In this document: positions 54,692-64,000 of the stretch, piece after piece
Numbering within the stretch: position 1 is the first letter of the stretch
Layout: every line of letters starts with the position of its first letter
From: Williamsia limnetica
Lineage (GTDB): Bacteria > Actinomycetota > Actinomycetes > Mycobacteriales > Mycobacteriaceae
Assembly (NCBI RefSeq): GCF_003217475.1
Contig: NZ_QJSP01000006.1
Coordinates: forward strand, 111,878-175,877
Direction: 5' to 3'
DNA: 64,000 bases
Made by a program: the position numbers and the translations under genes
Notes under the pieces: model-generated
Databases searched by the model: none
What the model was told of the DNA's origin: nothing
The model's input: only the letters and a program-made list of their open reading frames with translations

Positions 54692-55665
54692 CCGAGCACT
54701 GCCTCGATGGCCGCCGCTGCCCGTCGCGCGGCGCCTGCTGTGCGCCACCGCGACCAGGACGACGCCGACTTCGGTATCGAGGCCAGGATGGTCGCCCATT
54801 CACCGGCGGAAGGCCACGCCGGGGCGACGTGCGCCAGACCCGCACGGGCGACGGTTCTCCCGGTGCGTAGCTGTTCGTCGAATGGGCGGTCCTGGGGCAG
54901 GAGTACCGCAGGCTTGCGGGCGGCGGCCACGTCGGCGACGCTGCCCTGTCCGGCGTTGGTGATCACGAGTCTGGTGCTGCACAACTGCAGCCATGGATCG
55001 TCGCTCCACGTTCCGAACGCCGGTCCAAGCCCGCGAATGGTGAGGTCGGGGTGGTCGGCGGCCAACCGCGTCACCGCCTCCTGCGAGGTCGTGGCTCCGC
55101 CGGTCCCCGTCATGATCAGGACGTCGGACTCGCAGTCGGTGGCCACGTCCAACGGCCGCCCGTCGAACCTGCTGATGCCACCCGTGAACGTCGTCTTGTG
55201 CAGGTGCGGGATTAGCCAGTCCGGTTGGTAGAGCTCCTGCGGCCACGGGGCGATGATGGCGTCGGCCAATTGATATGCCAGCAGATGAGGTGGGTCGGTC
55301 CGTTCCCCCGGCATCGCGGTGACGATCACGGGAACACCGAGCAGTCGTACGAAGGCTGCGACCTCGACGGAGACGTCGACCACCATCGCGTCGGGGCGGT
55401 GCACGGACACGAACTCCGCGATCTGGGCCATCCGCGCCCGCAGTCCGCTGTCCAGGCGTGGCGCCCAATGCAGCGCTCCTCCTGCGGCGACGTCAAGGGG
55501 GTTCTCCGACAGATCATCTCGCATGAGCCTGATCAGGTCGGCGTACCCGGTGCTGTCGATGTCGGCGCTGCTGAGCGCGACAACCGGTACCGAGAGCTGA
55601 CCGGTGATCGCCTCCGCGCGCATGCGGTGGCCGCTGCCCTGGTGGTGGATGTAGTAGCCGATCAT
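54688..55665 (-). CDS. GT28/MurG-like glycosyltransferase
   Basis: A 325-residue GT-B enzyme. It begins MIGYYIHHQGSGHRMRAEAI, and the C-terminal NAGQGSVADVAAARKPAVLLP and RPFDEQ are the UDP-sugar site seen in MurG/UGT-type transferases. Small size and the N-terminal GSGHR pattern resemble a family next to GT4 and GT2 genes in actinobacteria. The ATG at 55665 and the stop overlap the neighbours as ATGA. Confidence 0.87.
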   Translation of the reverse strand: MIGYYIHHQGSGHRMRAEAITGQLSVPVVALSSADIDSTGYADLIRLMRDDLSENPLDVAAGGALHWAPRLDSGLRARMAQIAEFVSVHRPDAMVVDVSVEVAAFVRLLGVPVIVTAMPGERTDPPHLLAYQLADAIIAPWPQELYQPDWLIPHLHKTTFTGGISRFDGRPLDVATDCESDVLIMTGTGGATTSQEAVTRLAADHPDLTIRGLGPAFGTWSDDPWLQLCSTRLVITNAGQGSVADVAAARKPAVLLPQDRPFDEQLRTGRTVARAGLAHVAPAWPSAGEWATILASIPKSASSWSRWRTAGAARRAAAAIEAVLG

Positions 55666-56756
55666 GCCGGGATGTTCTCGCGGCCGGCCATCTCCGAGTA
55701 GAGCACGTGGTACTGCTGCATCATGGCGTCTTCGCTGCAGTGGGTCAGCGCGCGCTGCCGGACGCTGCAGCGGTCGTACCGCGCTGCCGCGAGCGCCGCC
55801 GACGCCAGCGCCGCAACGTCTCCGGGTGGGACGAGGATTCCGCCGTCGGCGCCGACGATCTCGGGAATGCCACCGCGGTCGAACGAGGCCACGGGTGTGC
55901 CGCACGCCAGTGACTCGGCGACCACGAGCCCGTACGGTTCGTCCCACATCGGAGTGACGAGGGTGGCCGCCGACGAGCCGACGAGTTCGGCCAGGGCACT
56001 GTGCCCGAGATGCCCGACGTAGCGGATCTGGTCGTCGAGCGCAGGCTCGATCATGGTGGTGAAGTAGTGCTCGTCGCTCCGGGGGCCGGCAAGTCGCAGC
56101 GGCTTCCCGGCCAGGCGGGCGGCCTCGATCGCCAGGTGTGCGCCCTTCTCGGGGACCAGCCGTCCGAACCAGACCAGGTCGGTGCCGCCCGTGCCTTCGG
56201 GCCAGTGCTCGATCCGAACCCCGTTGCGGACCACGGGCGTCGGGCCCAGCACATGTTCCCACAGCCGGGCTGTGTGACCGCTGACGGCCACACAGCGAGG
56301 ATGGGGCGCGGCGGTCATCGCCGACTCCAGCCAGGGCGTGGGTGGGGTGTGCAGAGTGGTCACCATCGGGGTGGACAGAGCGGGGGCCATCGCAATGGGC
56401 AGGTAATGCAGGCTGTGGTTGTGAATCACATCGAACCGGCCCGGATCGGCGGCGAGTTCGAGCATCAACGTCAGGTACGCGTGATGATCGCGCATCGCTG
56501 TCTCGGACGGCATCGACACATCACCCCGTGCCACCTCGGAAGGCTCGAAGATGTTGACGTGCATCACATGCACGCCGGGGCCGACGTCCGATCCCGGTCC
56601 AGCGAACAGGGTGACCTCGTGTCCCGCGGCGGTCAGCGCCCGGGTCAGGTGCCACACGTGGGCTTCGAGACCGCCGGCGAACGGCTCTGCGATGGGGTGG
56701 CGGCTCGAAGCGATGACCGCGATCTGCAAGGGGCGTTCCGTCGTTCCGTCAGGCAT
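55662..56756 (-). CDS. GT4 family glycosyltransferase
   Basis: A 364-residue GT-B enzyme. N-terminal FAGGLEAHVWHLTRALTAAGH and C-terminal WFGRLVPEKGAHLAIEAARLA, with EPYGLVVAESLACGTPV (EX7E), are clear GT4 features. The ATG is at 56756, 8 bp inside the end of the previous gene. It and the downstream GT28-like gene are translationally coupled, which suggests sequential steps. Confidence 0.92.
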   Translation of the reverse strand: MPDGTTERPLQIAVIASSRHPIAEPFAGGLEAHVWHLTRALTAAGHEVTLFAGPGSDVGPGVHVMHVNIFEPSEVARGDVSMPSETAMRDHHAYLTLMLELAADPGRFDVIHNHSLHYLPIAMAPALSTPMVTTLHTPPTPWLESAMTAAPHPRCVAVSGHTARLWEHVLGPTPVVRNGVRIEHWPEGTGGTDLVWFGRLVPEKGAHLAIEAARLAGKPLRLAGPRSDEHYFTTMIEPALDDQIRYVGHLGHSALAELVGSSAATLVTPMWDEPYGLVVAESLACGTPVASFDRGGIPEIVGADGGILVPPGDVAALASAALAAARYDRCSVRQRALTHCSEDAMMQQYHVLYSEMAGRENIPA

Positions 56757-57819
56757 CGAGGCACCTGCTGTAGATGGCGGAGTGTTGCTGGGCCAGCCAT
56801 TGTCGCTGTGCCAACCGCTCCGACCAGGACGGTGCCGGCGCGGGAGTCTCGTATGCCGATTTCAGTGCTGCAGCCAGGGTCTCGGGGTCGAAATGGTTCT
56901 CGTCGAGGTCGAATCCGAAACACTCCTGCTGTTGACCGTAGAAACCGCAGCTGGGGGCGAGGACTTTTGTGCCGAGATCGTGGCATGCCTCGAGCCAGCC
57001 GGAGTGTGTCCCGAAGCGGTACGGAAGCACCGATACGGACAGTCCCTGCAGATACGTCCACAACTGGTCATCGGTGAACCGTCGATGCTCGACCAGCCGC
57101 GCGTGACGGTTCGCGCCGAGCGTGCGCAAGGCCTTTCCGAGGTCGGGGTCGAACCCGTGACTGCTGCGATCGAAGATGTCGTCGTGCACGTTGATCTGCA
57201 CCACCATGTTGTCGTACGACGCGGCGATCTCCACCAGGGCCTGCGCCACGGTCAGCGGATCGCAGTTCGCTCGTGCGCTTTTGGCGTGTACGCCGACGGT
57301 GAACTCGGGGGAGTCGGTCGGGCGTCGGGTGAACCACCGCGGCGGAACCACATGAGGGTGGGGCAAGACAGTGGCGGTGCGGTTCCAGCTGCCCTGGATG
57401 CGCTCGGCCGCACCCGGGGTCAGCGTGATGATCTCGTCGGCCTCCGGAACGAGGATGTCGAGTATCTCCTCGTGCGCTCCAGGCTCCGGATGGTGCGGAT
57501 TGCGCAGATCGTGCAGCGTGTAGACGATCGGTTTGCCGTGCGATCGAAGCTCGGAGATCACGTCGATCATGGTCGCCGGTGTGACGTCGTCGAATCCGAA
57601 ATGGATGTGAAAGACATCGAACTCGGCGTGGTGGTCGCGGATCCACTGCGGATCGAACATGCGGGGCGGCCACCACACGCCCGGCTCGTCCGTGCCGTCG
57701 GCAGGGAGAGGATCAGGAAGCCGGATGACATTCGTCTCCTCCGGCATCAGTGGCGAGATGTGCCGGACGTACACATGAGAGTTCGGCACCGACGCGACCC
57801 TGATACTGCTCCGCTTCAC
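56749..57819 (-). CDS. GT-B glycosyltransferase
   Basis: A protein of about 356 residues. The N-terminal RVASVPNSHVYVRHISPLMP and VFHIHFGFDDVTPATMIDVI form the acceptor domain; VSVLPYRFGTHSGWLEACHDLG and later KVLAPSCGFYGQQ are in the donor half. It lacks a clear EX7E and resembles GT4-like enzymes of unassigned activity. The GTG at 57819 has GTGAGG upstream; GTG at 57846 does not. It heads the second glycosyltransferase operon. Confidence 0.85.
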   Translation of the reverse strand: MKRSSIRVASVPNSHVYVRHISPLMPEETNVIRLPDPLPADGTDEPGVWWPPRMFDPQWIRDHHAEFDVFHIHFGFDDVTPATMIDVISELRSHGKPIVYTLHDLRNPHHPEPGAHEEILDILVPEADEIITLTPGAAERIQGSWNRTATVLPHPHVVPPRWFTRRPTDSPEFTVGVHAKSARANCDPLTVAQALVEIAASYDNMVVQINVHDDIFDRSSHGFDPDLGKALRTLGANRHARLVEHRRFTDDQLWTYLQGLSVSVLPYRFGTHSGWLEACHDLGTKVLAPSCGFYGQQQECFGFDLDENHFDPETLAAALKSAYETPAPAPSWSERLAQRQWLAQQHSAIYSRCLDA

Positions 57820-58185
57820 GCACGACCTCACTTCACCATCGCTCACGGGCGTTCAGGGCTGACTACTCAACCAAAGACAGGCACGGCGCGGCGGTCCCGC
57901 CGCCTCGCCATGCCGAAGGAACTTGTACCCAGCAATGAGGGCGGCTAATCGTCTGGGAAGGAAATGGACGATCAGTCCCGGAGCGCGCGGAACAGTTTGG
58001 TCAGCCAGAGTGCGGCGGGTTCTCCGCTGTCAACGTCGGGTGCGCGCAAAGATCCCGTAAAGATGCAGGCTGCGCGCGTATAGAGGTCGTCAACGATCTG
58101 GTGGCGGACGGCGGACGGTGACCATGCTGAATCCACAGGCCGGACCCGACCGAGTGGTCCGGCTCCCTCATCTTCAGGAGTGGGC
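57820..58185. other. Divergent promoter region before kdp
   Basis: A stretch of about 366 bp between the second glycosyltransferase operon and the kdp genes. A TATAGA-like -10 is at 58079-58084, but no good -35 is at the right distance. I saw no c-di-AMP riboswitch or clear KdpE box. A minus-strand reading frame here lacks a start and is not accepted as a gene. Confidence 0.4.
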
Positions 58186-58278
58186 GTGGCAGATCTGTAT
58201 TTCGTGCCGGCGATCATCGGCGGCTTCGGAGTGTGCGCACTCGTCCTGCGCCTCGTGGCCGCCAGGACCCGCAGGTGA
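58186..58278 (+). CDS. 30-residue membrane peptide preceding kdpF
   Basis: A GTG-started peptide with CAGGAGTGG just upstream. It is one hydrophobic helix (LYFVPAIIGGFGVCALVLRL) ending in a basic tail with four Arg. Its TGA overlaps the kdpF GTG start as GTGA, the same coupling used elsewhere in the window. KdpF itself is a similar single-helix peptide, so this may be a second small Kdp subunit or regulator. It is too short for most gene finders and I know of no name for it. Confidence 0.58.
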   Translation: MADLYFVPAIIGGFGVCALVLRLVAARTRR

Positions 58279-58373
58279 CCGCCGACGGCGCGACGAACGT
58301 CGTATTGCTGATCATCGCGGTCGTGGTGGTGCTCTACCTCTGCGCCGCCCTGGTGTTTCCCGAAAGGTTCTAG
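58275..58373 (+). CDS. kdpF: K+-transporting ATPase small subunit
   Basis: A 32-residue single-helix peptide with the core NVVLLIIAVVVVLYLCAALV and the ending FPERF, as in KdpF, which stabilises the KdpABC complex. The GTG start overlaps the preceding peptide's stop, and kdpA starts 6 bp after its TAG. Confidence 0.83.
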   Translation: MTADGATNVVLLIIAVVVVLYLCAALVFPERF

Positions 58374-58379
58374 GCAAAC

Positions 58380-60065
58380 GTGAACTCTTCTCTGGCCGCC
58401 GCCCTCCAGGTCGGGCTGGTGGTCTTCATCCTCGCGGCGGCGTACGTCCCGCTCGGCGACTACATGGCTCGCGTCTTCTCCACCCAGCGCGATCGTGCGC
58501 CGGAACGGATCCTCTACAAGATCGCGAGGGTCGATCCGCACCGGTCCCAGACATGGACGGGTTACGCCACCGCGGTGTTGGCGTTCTCCTTCGTCGGGGT
58601 GCTGTTCCTCTACGCGCTGCAGCGAGTGCAGGGCGTGCTGCCCTGGAGCGACGGTCGCGACGCGGTCTCGCCGTCGATGGCCTTCAACACCGCCATCTCC
58701 TTCGTCACCAACACCAACTGGCAATCCTTCTCACCCGAGGTGGTGATGAGCAACCTCACCCAGATGATCGGGTTTGCGGTCCAGAACTTCCTCTCGGCCG
58801 CGGTCGGCCTCGCGGTGGCGATCGCGCTCGTCCGGGGCATCATCGCCAAGAAGGGTGACGGTGAACTCGGCAACTTCTGGGTGGACCTGACCCGCGCAAC
58901 GCTGCGGATCTTGTTGCCACTGAGTCTCATCGTCGCGGTACTGCTGCTCAGCCAGGGCGTGGTGCAGTCGTTCAAGAGCGGTTTCGACTTCATCGGTCTC
59001 GACGGTACGAGCGGGTCCGGCGTGGTCGGGCCGTTCGCATCTCAGGAAGCGATCAAAGAACTCGGCACCAACGGCGGTGGAACCCTGTCGGCCAATGCAG
59101 CCCACCCGTTCTCCAATCCCACACCGCTGAGCAACATCGTCGAAATCATCGCCTTGCTGATCATCCCGGTATGCCTGACCCGCACCTACGGCACCATGGT
59201 CGGCGACCGCCGGCAGGGCCTGGCCATTCTCGGGGTCATGGCGACGATCTGGTCCGGCATGGTCGCCGTCGTCTGGGCGTTCGAATCGCACACCAATGGG
59301 CTGGCGGCGCAGGCGGCAGGCGCGATGATGGAAGGCAAAGAACAGCGCTTCGGGGTCGCCGGGTCCGCGCTGTTCGCGGTCTCGACCACGGGCACGTCCA
59401 CCGGGGCGGTGAATTCTGCCCACGACTCGTATTCCGCGGGCGGCGGCGGCGCTCTGATCTGGAACATGCTGTTGGGTGAAGTCGCACCCGGCGGCGTCGG
59501 CACCGGGCTGTACGGGATGCTGGTGCTGGCCATCATCGCGGTGTTCGTCGGCGGCCTGCTCGTGGGTCGAAGCCCGCAGTTCCTGGGTAAGAAGATCGGC
59601 CAGCACGAGATCACGATGGCGGCGTTGTCGATCCTGGTGATGCCGGCGCTGGTGCTCATCGGCACCTCGATCACCGTGGTTCTGTCATCCACCACCGGTT
59701 TCCAGGGAAACGGCGGCGACCCCGGGACTCCGGGATCGATTCACGGATTCTCAGAGGTGCTGTACGCGTTCGCCTCTGCGGCGAACAACAACGGTAGTGC
59801 GTTCGGCGGACTGACCGTCACCAGTGACTGGTTCCAGACAGCGCTGGGCATCGCCATGCTGCTCGGCCGGTTCCTGCCGATCATCTTCGTCCTCGCACTG
59901 GCAGGACTGCTGGCCTCGTCGAAGCCCCGACCTTCCAGTTCGGCCACCCTTCCGACCCACGGCCTGCTCTACGGCGGCCTGCTCACCGGCACAGTTCTTC
60001 TCGTCGCCGGACTCACCTTCTTCCCGGCCATGGCGCTGGGACCCATAGCAGAGGCATTGTCATGA
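58380..60065 (+). CDS. kdpA: K+-transporting ATPase, K+-channel subunit
   Basis: A 561-residue membrane protein with 10 helices that forms the K+ selectivity filter. Filter loops are visible as [46 protein letters not shown] and [14 protein letters not shown]. It starts at GTG 58380 and its end overlaps kdpB as ATGA. It works with KdpB, C and F as a high-affinity ATP-driven K+ pump under K+ limitation. Confidence 0.98.
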   Translation: MNSSLAAALQVGLVVFILAAAYVPLGDYMARVFSTQRDRAPERILYKIARVDPHRSQTWTGYATAVLAFSFVGVLFLYALQRVQGVLPWSDGRDAVSPSMAFNTAISFVTNTNWQSFSPEVVMSNLTQMIGFAVQNFLSAAVGLAVAIALVRGIIAKKGDGELGNFWVDLTRATLRILLPLSLIVAVLLLSQGVVQSFKSGFDFIGLDGTSGSGVVGPFASQEAIKELGTNGGGTLSANAAHPFSNPTPLSNIVEIIALLIIPVCLTRTYGTMVGDRRQGLAILGVMATIWSGMVAVVWAFESHTNGLAAQAAGAMMEGKEQRFGVAGSALFAVSTTGTSTGAVNSAHDSYSAGGGGALIWNMLLGEVAPGGVGTGLYGMLVLAIIAVFVGGLLVGRSPQFLGKKIGQHEITMAALSILVMPALVLIGTSITVVLSSTTGFQGNGGDPGTPGSIHGFSEVLYAFASAANNNGSAFGGLTVTSDWFQTALGIAMLLGRFLPIIFVLALAGLLASSKPRPSSSATLPTHGLLYGGLLTGTVLLVAGLTFFPAMALGPIAEALS

Positions 60066-62164
60066 CCGCAGTCGCCGAGCGCGACCCCTCACCCGTCCGA
60101 CCCGACGATGACCTGGCGGGTAGCGGAGCATTCGACCCCCGGCAGCTGATCACCTCGGTACCCCAGGCCCTTCGTAAGCTCAACCCACGAGATCAGGCCC
60201 GCAATCCGGTGATGTTCGTCGTCTATCTGGGCGCGATCATCACGACGGTCCTCGCGGTGTGGCAGCCCTCGTGGTTCTCGTTCGCCGTGGTGTTCTGGCT
60301 CTGGTTCACGGTGCTGTTCGCAAACCTCGCCGAAGCGGTCGCCGAGGGTCGCGGCCGTGCACAGGCCGCGAGCCTCCGGAAGGTCAAGCAGGACACCACC
60401 GCCCGGCGTCTGGACGCAGACGGCGCGATCACCGAGATCTCGGGCAGCGCGCTGGTGATCGGCGACCTGATCGTCGTCGAAGCCGGGGAAGTGATCGCCG
60501 GAGACGGCGACGTGGTCGACGGCATCGCCACGGTCGACGAATCGGCGATCACCGGCGAATCCGCACCGGTGATCCGGGAGTCGGGCGGTGACCGCAGCGC
60601 GGTGACGGGTGGCACGGTGGTGTTGTCCGACAAGATCATCGTGAAGATCACGACCTCGCCGGGTGAATCGTTCGTGGACCGGATGATCGCTCTCGTCGAA
60701 GGGGCGTCGCGGAAGAAGACCCCCAACGAGATCGCTCTCGACATCCTGCTCTCGAGCCTGACCATCATCTTCCTGTTGGCTGTCGTGGCCGTCGGGCCGA
60801 TGCAGCAGTACGCGGGACAGACGCCGGATGCGGTGAAACTCATTGCCTTGCTGGTCTGTTTGATACCGACGACCATCGGCGCGCTGCTTTCGTCGATCGG
60901 GATCGCCGGCATGGACAGACTCGTGCAACGCAACGTGCTCGCGATGTCGGGGCGTGCGGTGGAGGCGGCAGGTGACATCGACACGCTGCTCATGGACAAG
61001 ACCGGAACCATCACCTTCGGCAACCGTCAGGCGACTGCGTTGGTGCCGGCTCCCGGTGTGACACTGCCGGAATTGGCGCTGGCAGCATGTCAATCGAGCC
61101 TGGCCGACGACACCCCGGAAGGCCGCAGCATCGTGGAACTGTGTCGGGTCGAGTTCGGTCAGGACCCGGCGGCGCTCGACGCCGCGGATCGCGCCACCCG
61201 GGAGATCGTGCCCTTCACCGCCCAGACGCGGATGAGCGGGATGGATGTGCCGGGTACCGCGGGGACGGTCAGGATCCGCAAGGGCGCGGCCGACGCGCTG
61301 TTGCGGTGGGTCGCCGACAACCACGGGGACACCCCGAGCGAGGTGAGCGACGAGGTCGCGAACATCTCGCGAGCAGGCGGCACACCGCTGGTCGTCGGCA
61401 CCCAGACCGGCGACGACCGTGCGGTCATCCTGGGGACCGTCGCACTCTCCGACGTCGTGAAGCCGGGTATGGCCGAGCGTTTCGCGCAGCTGCGTGCGAT
61501 GGGGATCCGGACGGTGATGGTCACCGGCGACAACCCGCTCACCGCGACGGCGATCGCTGCGGAAGCCGGTGTCGACGACTTCGTCGCCGAGGCGACGCCG
61601 GAGGACAAACTGGCACTGATCCGCAAGGAGCAGGCCGGTGGGCGGTTGGTCGCCATGACCGGCGACGGCACCAACGACGCCCCGGCCCTCGCGCAGGCCG
61701 ATGTCGGGTTGGCGATGAACACCGGTACCTCAGCCGCCAAAGAGGCGGGCAACATGGTGGATCTGGACTCCGACCCCACCAAGCTGATCGATGTGGTGGC
61801 GATCGGCAAGCAACTGCTGATCACCCGTGGAGCGCTGACCACGTTCTCGCTGGCCAACGATCTGGCGAAGTACTTCGCCATCCTGCCTGCGCTGTTCAGT
61901 GGCATCTATCCGCAACTCGACAAACTCAACATCATGGGATTGCACTCGTCGGAGTCAGCGATCACATCGGCGGTGATCTTCAACGCCCTGATCATCGTGG
62001 CCCTCATCCCGTTGTCATTGCGCGGTGTCCGCTACCGGCCCAGTTCGGCATCGAAACTGTTGGGCCGCAATCTGTTGATCTACGGGCTCGGGGGTGTGAT
62101 CACGCCGTTCCTCGGGATCTGGCTGATCGACCTGGTGGTCCGTTTTCTCCCGGGAATGGGGTAG
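60062..62164 (+). CDS. kdpB: K+-transporting P-type ATPase, catalytic subunit
   Basis: A 700-residue P-type ATPase. The actuator TGES is near residue 176, the phosphorylation motif DKTGTIT has Asp312, and the hinge [14 protein letters not shown] is present, as expected for KdpB. It drives K+ import through KdpA. The TGES Ser, phosphorylated in E. coli to inhibit the pump, is retained. The ATG overlaps the kdpA stop. Confidence 0.98.
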   Translation: MTAVAERDPSPVRPDDDLAGSGAFDPRQLITSVPQALRKLNPRDQARNPVMFVVYLGAIITTVLAVWQPSWFSFAVVFWLWFTVLFANLAEAVAEGRGRAQAASLRKVKQDTTARRLDADGAITEISGSALVIGDLIVVEAGEVIAGDGDVVDGIATVDESAITGESAPVIRESGGDRSAVTGGTVVLSDKIIVKITTSPGESFVDRMIALVEGASRKKTPNEIALDILLSSLTIIFLLAVVAVGPMQQYAGQTPDAVKLIALLVCLIPTTIGALLSSIGIAGMDRLVQRNVLAMSGRAVEAAGDIDTLLMDKTGTITFGNRQATALVPAPGVTLPELALAACQSSLADDTPEGRSIVELCRVEFGQDPAALDAADRATREIVPFTAQTRMSGMDVPGTAGTVRIRKGAADALLRWVADNHGDTPSEVSDEVANISRAGGTPLVVGTQTGDDRAVILGTVALSDVVKPGMAERFAQLRAMGIRTVMVTGDNPLTATAIAAEAGVDDFVAEATPEDKLALIRKEQAGGRLVAMTGDGTNDAPALAQADVGLAMNTGTSAAKEAGNMVDLDSDPTKLIDVVAIGKQLLITRGALTTFSLANDLAKYFAILPALFSGIYPQLDKLNIMGLHSSESAITSAVIFNALIIVALIPLSLRGVRYRPSSASKLLGRNLLIYGLGGVITPFLGIWLIDLVVRFLPGMG

Positions 62165-62168
62165 GCGC

Positions 62169-62795
62169 ATGAGAACCATGACGATGTGGATACGGCAGTG
62201 CACGGTGGCCGTCGCCGTCCTCGCGGCGATGACGGTGATCCTGGGGATCGCCTATCCGGCCGTCGTGTGGGGGGTTTCGCGCCTCGGCACCACCTCGGCC
62301 GAGGGGTCGCAGGTCACCGACCGCAACGGCTGCGTGGTCGGATCGACCCTGATCGGCATCGACCCGCAGGTGGCCCCCGGCGAGCCTGACCGGTATCTAC
62401 ACGCCCGCGTGCTGGGGTCGGCGGACGATCCGATGGCGCCCGGTGATCCGGCGGCGTCCGCGGCGAGCAATCAGGGCCCGAACAGCGAGAAGCTGGCCGG
62501 CTGGATAACCGAACGCCGGGATTTGATCGCGACCCGGGAGGGCGTGGCCCCTGACCAGGTGCCTGCCGATGCGGTCACCGGGTCCGGATCGGGTCTCGAC
62601 CCTCAGATCAGTGAGGCCTACGCACGGCTCCAGGTTCCGCGGCTGGCCAGGGAGAACGGTAAGTCCGTCGAGGAGATCGAGCAGGTCATCTCCGAGCACA
62701 CCGCGGGCCGTCAGCTGGGCTTCCTCGGCCAGGCCAGGGTGAACGTACTCGAGGTGAACCTAGATCTGGGGCTGACCGCTCCTGGCTGCGACTAA
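62169..62795 (+). CDS. kdpC: K+-transporting ATPase, KdpC subunit
   Basis: A 208-residue subunit with one N-terminal membrane helix (VAVAVLAAMTVILGIAYPAV) and a periplasm-side soluble domain containing the family segments ASAASNQGPNSEKLAGWI, SGLDPQISEAYARLQVPRLA and HTAGRQLGFLGQARVNVLEVN. It assists K+ capture and ATP affinity in KdpFABC. ATG at 62169, 4 bp after kdpB. Confidence 0.96.
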   Translation: MRTMTMWIRQCTVAVAVLAAMTVILGIAYPAVVWGVSRLGTTSAEGSQVTDRNGCVVGSTLIGIDPQVAPGEPDRYLHARVLGSADDPMAPGDPAASAASNQGPNSEKLAGWITERRDLIATREGVAPDQVPADAVTGSGSGLDPQISEAYARLQVPRLARENGKSVEEIEQVISEHTAGRQLGFLGQARVNVLEVNLDLGLTAPGCD

Positions 62796-62805
62796 GGTCG
62801 GCGCA

Positions 62806-64000
62806 GTGACCGGCGAAACCAGAGGGCGTCTCGAGGTGTTCCTCGGCTGCGCTCCCGGTGTGGGTAAGACGTACGAGATGCTGGCTCAGGCCCACGCTCT
62901 GCTCGGTGAAGACGTCGACGTGGTGGTCGCGGTGGTGGAGACACACGGGCGGTCTGTGACGGCGGCCATGACCGACGGGCTCGAGATCGTCGCTCGCCGG
63001 GACGTCGAGCATCGTGGGGCCGTCCTCGCCGAGATGGACATCGATGCGGTGCTGGCCCGCCGCCCGCAGGTGGCCCTGGTCGACGAACTCGCCCACACCA
63101 ACGCACCCGGTTCACGGAACGCCAAGCGGTGGCAGGACATCGACGAGCTGCGTGCCGCAGGCATCGATGTCCTGTCCACGATCAACATCCAGCATCTCGA
63201 GAGCCTGAACGACGTGGTGCAGGAGATCACCGGGATCGTGCAGCGCGAGACCGTACCCGATGACGTGGTGCGCGCCGCCGACGAGATCGAACTCGTCGAC
63301 ATCGCGCCGCAGGCACTGCGCCAACGTCTTTCGGCGGGCAAGGTGTACCCCGGCGATCGGGTGGGCGGTGCGCTGGCTAACTATTTCCGCGAAGGCAACC
63401 TGACCGCGCTGCGCGAACTGGCGTTGCTGTGGCTGGCGGATCAGGTCGACGACAACCTCGCGACCTATCGCGCCGCGCATCAGATCACCGCGACCTGGGA
63501 GGCCCGCGAACGGGTCGTCGTGGCGCTGACCGGAGGTCCCGAGTCGGCGACCCTGCTGCGCCGCGCAGGCCGGATCGCGTCGAGGTCGAGCGCCGAACTC
63601 GTCGTGGTGCACATCGCGGCAGCCGACGGTCTCTCCGATCCCGCCGCGGTGGACATCGCCAAACTCACCGAACTGGCCAAAGGATTCGGTGCACAAACGC
63701 ACACGATCGTCGGTGACGACGTTCCCGGCGCGCTGCTCGAGTTCGCCCGCGGGGTCAACGCCACCCAGCTGGTCATCGGTACCTCCAGGCGTAGTCGCTG
63801 GCAACGGATCCTCGACGAGGGCGTCGGGTCGACCGTGGTGCGGAATTCCGGGAAGATCGACGTCCACATGGTGACCCATGATCAGACGCGCGCGCGAAAC
63901 CCCCTCGACATCAGGCAGACCCGCTTCCACCGTCCGTTGAGCTGGGTGTTCGCCGTCCTGGTCCCGGCCGCGGCGGCGGGACTGCTCGCTTTTCTGGATC
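62806..64000 (+). CDS. kdpD: Sensor kinase KdpD, 3' end outside window
   Basis: The N-terminal 398 residues of the KdpD sensor. A KdpD-type Walker A (CAPGVGKTYEML) and the VALVDELAHTNAPGS segment form the N-terminal ATP-binding domain, then a Usp-like domain (VVVALTGGPESATLLRRAGR, QLVIGTSRRSRWQ) and the start of the membrane region (WVFAVLVPAAAAGLLAF). GTG at 62806 follows AAGG, 10 bp after kdpC. The histidine kinase part and kdpE lie beyond the window. Confidence 0.96.
   Translation, partial: MTGETRGRLEVFLGCAPGVGKTYEMLAQAHALLGEDVDVVVAVVETHGRSVTAAMTDGLEIVARRDVEHRGAVLAEMDIDAVLARRPQVALVDELAHTNAPGSRNAKRWQDIDELRAAGIDVLSTINIQHLESLNDVVQEITGIVQRETVPDDVVRAADEIELVDIAPQALRQRLSAGKVYPGDRVGGALANYFREGNLTALRELALLWLADQVDDNLATYRAAHQITATWEARERVVVALTGGPESATLLRRAGRIASRSSAELVVVHIAAADGLSDPAAVDIAKLTELAKGFGAQTHTIVGDDVPGALLEFARGVNATQLVIGTSRRSRWQRILDEGVGSTVVRNSGKIDVHMVTHDQTRARNPLDIRQTRFHRPLSWVFAVLVPAAAAGLLAFLD

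Noticed and set aside
57972-58124. Minus-strand frame ending in ALWLTKLFRALRD before kdp
   Set aside because: Coding-like at its end but no usable start codon and no ribosome site; overlaps the kdp leader. Possibly a remnant, not enough to call.
60089-61324. Antisense frame of 411 codons opposite kdpB
   Set aside because: Shadow of kdpB; no domain and biased only by the reading of the opposite strand.

Overview
The window is high-GC DNA with tightly packed, often overlapping genes. It looks like a chromosome segment of a mycolic-acid actinobacterium (order Mycobacteriales; Gordonia, Williamsia or a close relative is my inference). Signs of this are the furA-katG pair, a DesA3-type desaturase with its Rv3230c-type reductase, an F420-type LLM oxidoreductase, an MpaB-family oxygenase, three GAF-ANTAR proteins, and frequent GTG/TTG starts with ATGA/GTGA overlaps. 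I saw no tRNA, rRNA, CRISPR array, transposase or prophage.

Layout. 1-5 kb: the end of a VOC protein, a WYL-type repressor, a DGPF protein coupled to an ECF42-type sigma factor with a matching promoter upstream, an LLM oxidoreductase and a GAF-ANTAR regulator, with a 19-bp minisatellite between the last two. 5-16 kb: lipid and envelope functions (CDP-alcohol phosphotransferase, CrtI-like desaturase coupled to a YihY protein, reductase plus fatty acid desaturase, stand-alone ketosynthase) and a PAS-GGDEF-EAL protein whose EAL half is degenerate. 16-22 kb: GAF-ANTAR/STAS signalling, a YihY-holin fusion, and a P450 coupled to a small protein. 22-24 kb: an aberrant NRAMP-like carrier with two small PRC-like proteins and a lipoprotein.

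24.5-39.7 kb is the main feature: a glycan locus, mostly one minus-strand operon with ATGA/GTGA couplings. It encodes NDP-heptose synthesis (GmhA, HldE, and GmhB fused to a GT2 glycosyltransferase), two GT9 heptosyltransferase-like enzymes, UDP-glucose dehydrogenase, a UDP-glucuronate decarboxylase-like enzyme, an O-carbamoyltransferase and further glycosyltransferases. A divergent pair encodes a pyruvyl-transferase-like protein and a tandem double GT2. Together these suggest a heptose- and uronate/xylose-containing, carbamoylated and perhaps pyruvylated surface glycan in an organism without LPS.

40-48.7 kb: small conserved proteins, furA-katG, a GlxA-type regulator divergent from a cysteine hydrolase, a gene-poor stretch with a 62-bp near-perfect palindrome, and a TetR/MpaB divergent pair with a candidate operator. 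48.7-57.8 kb: an intact PAS-GAF-GGDEF-EAL protein, a GT4 enzyme, a pncC-nadE NAD(P)-recycling operon, and a second operon of four glycosyltransferases. 57.8-64 kb: the kdpFABC-kdpD potassium system. A previously unnamed 30-residue membrane peptide is coupled by a GTGA overlap to the start of kdpF, and kdpD runs off the window.
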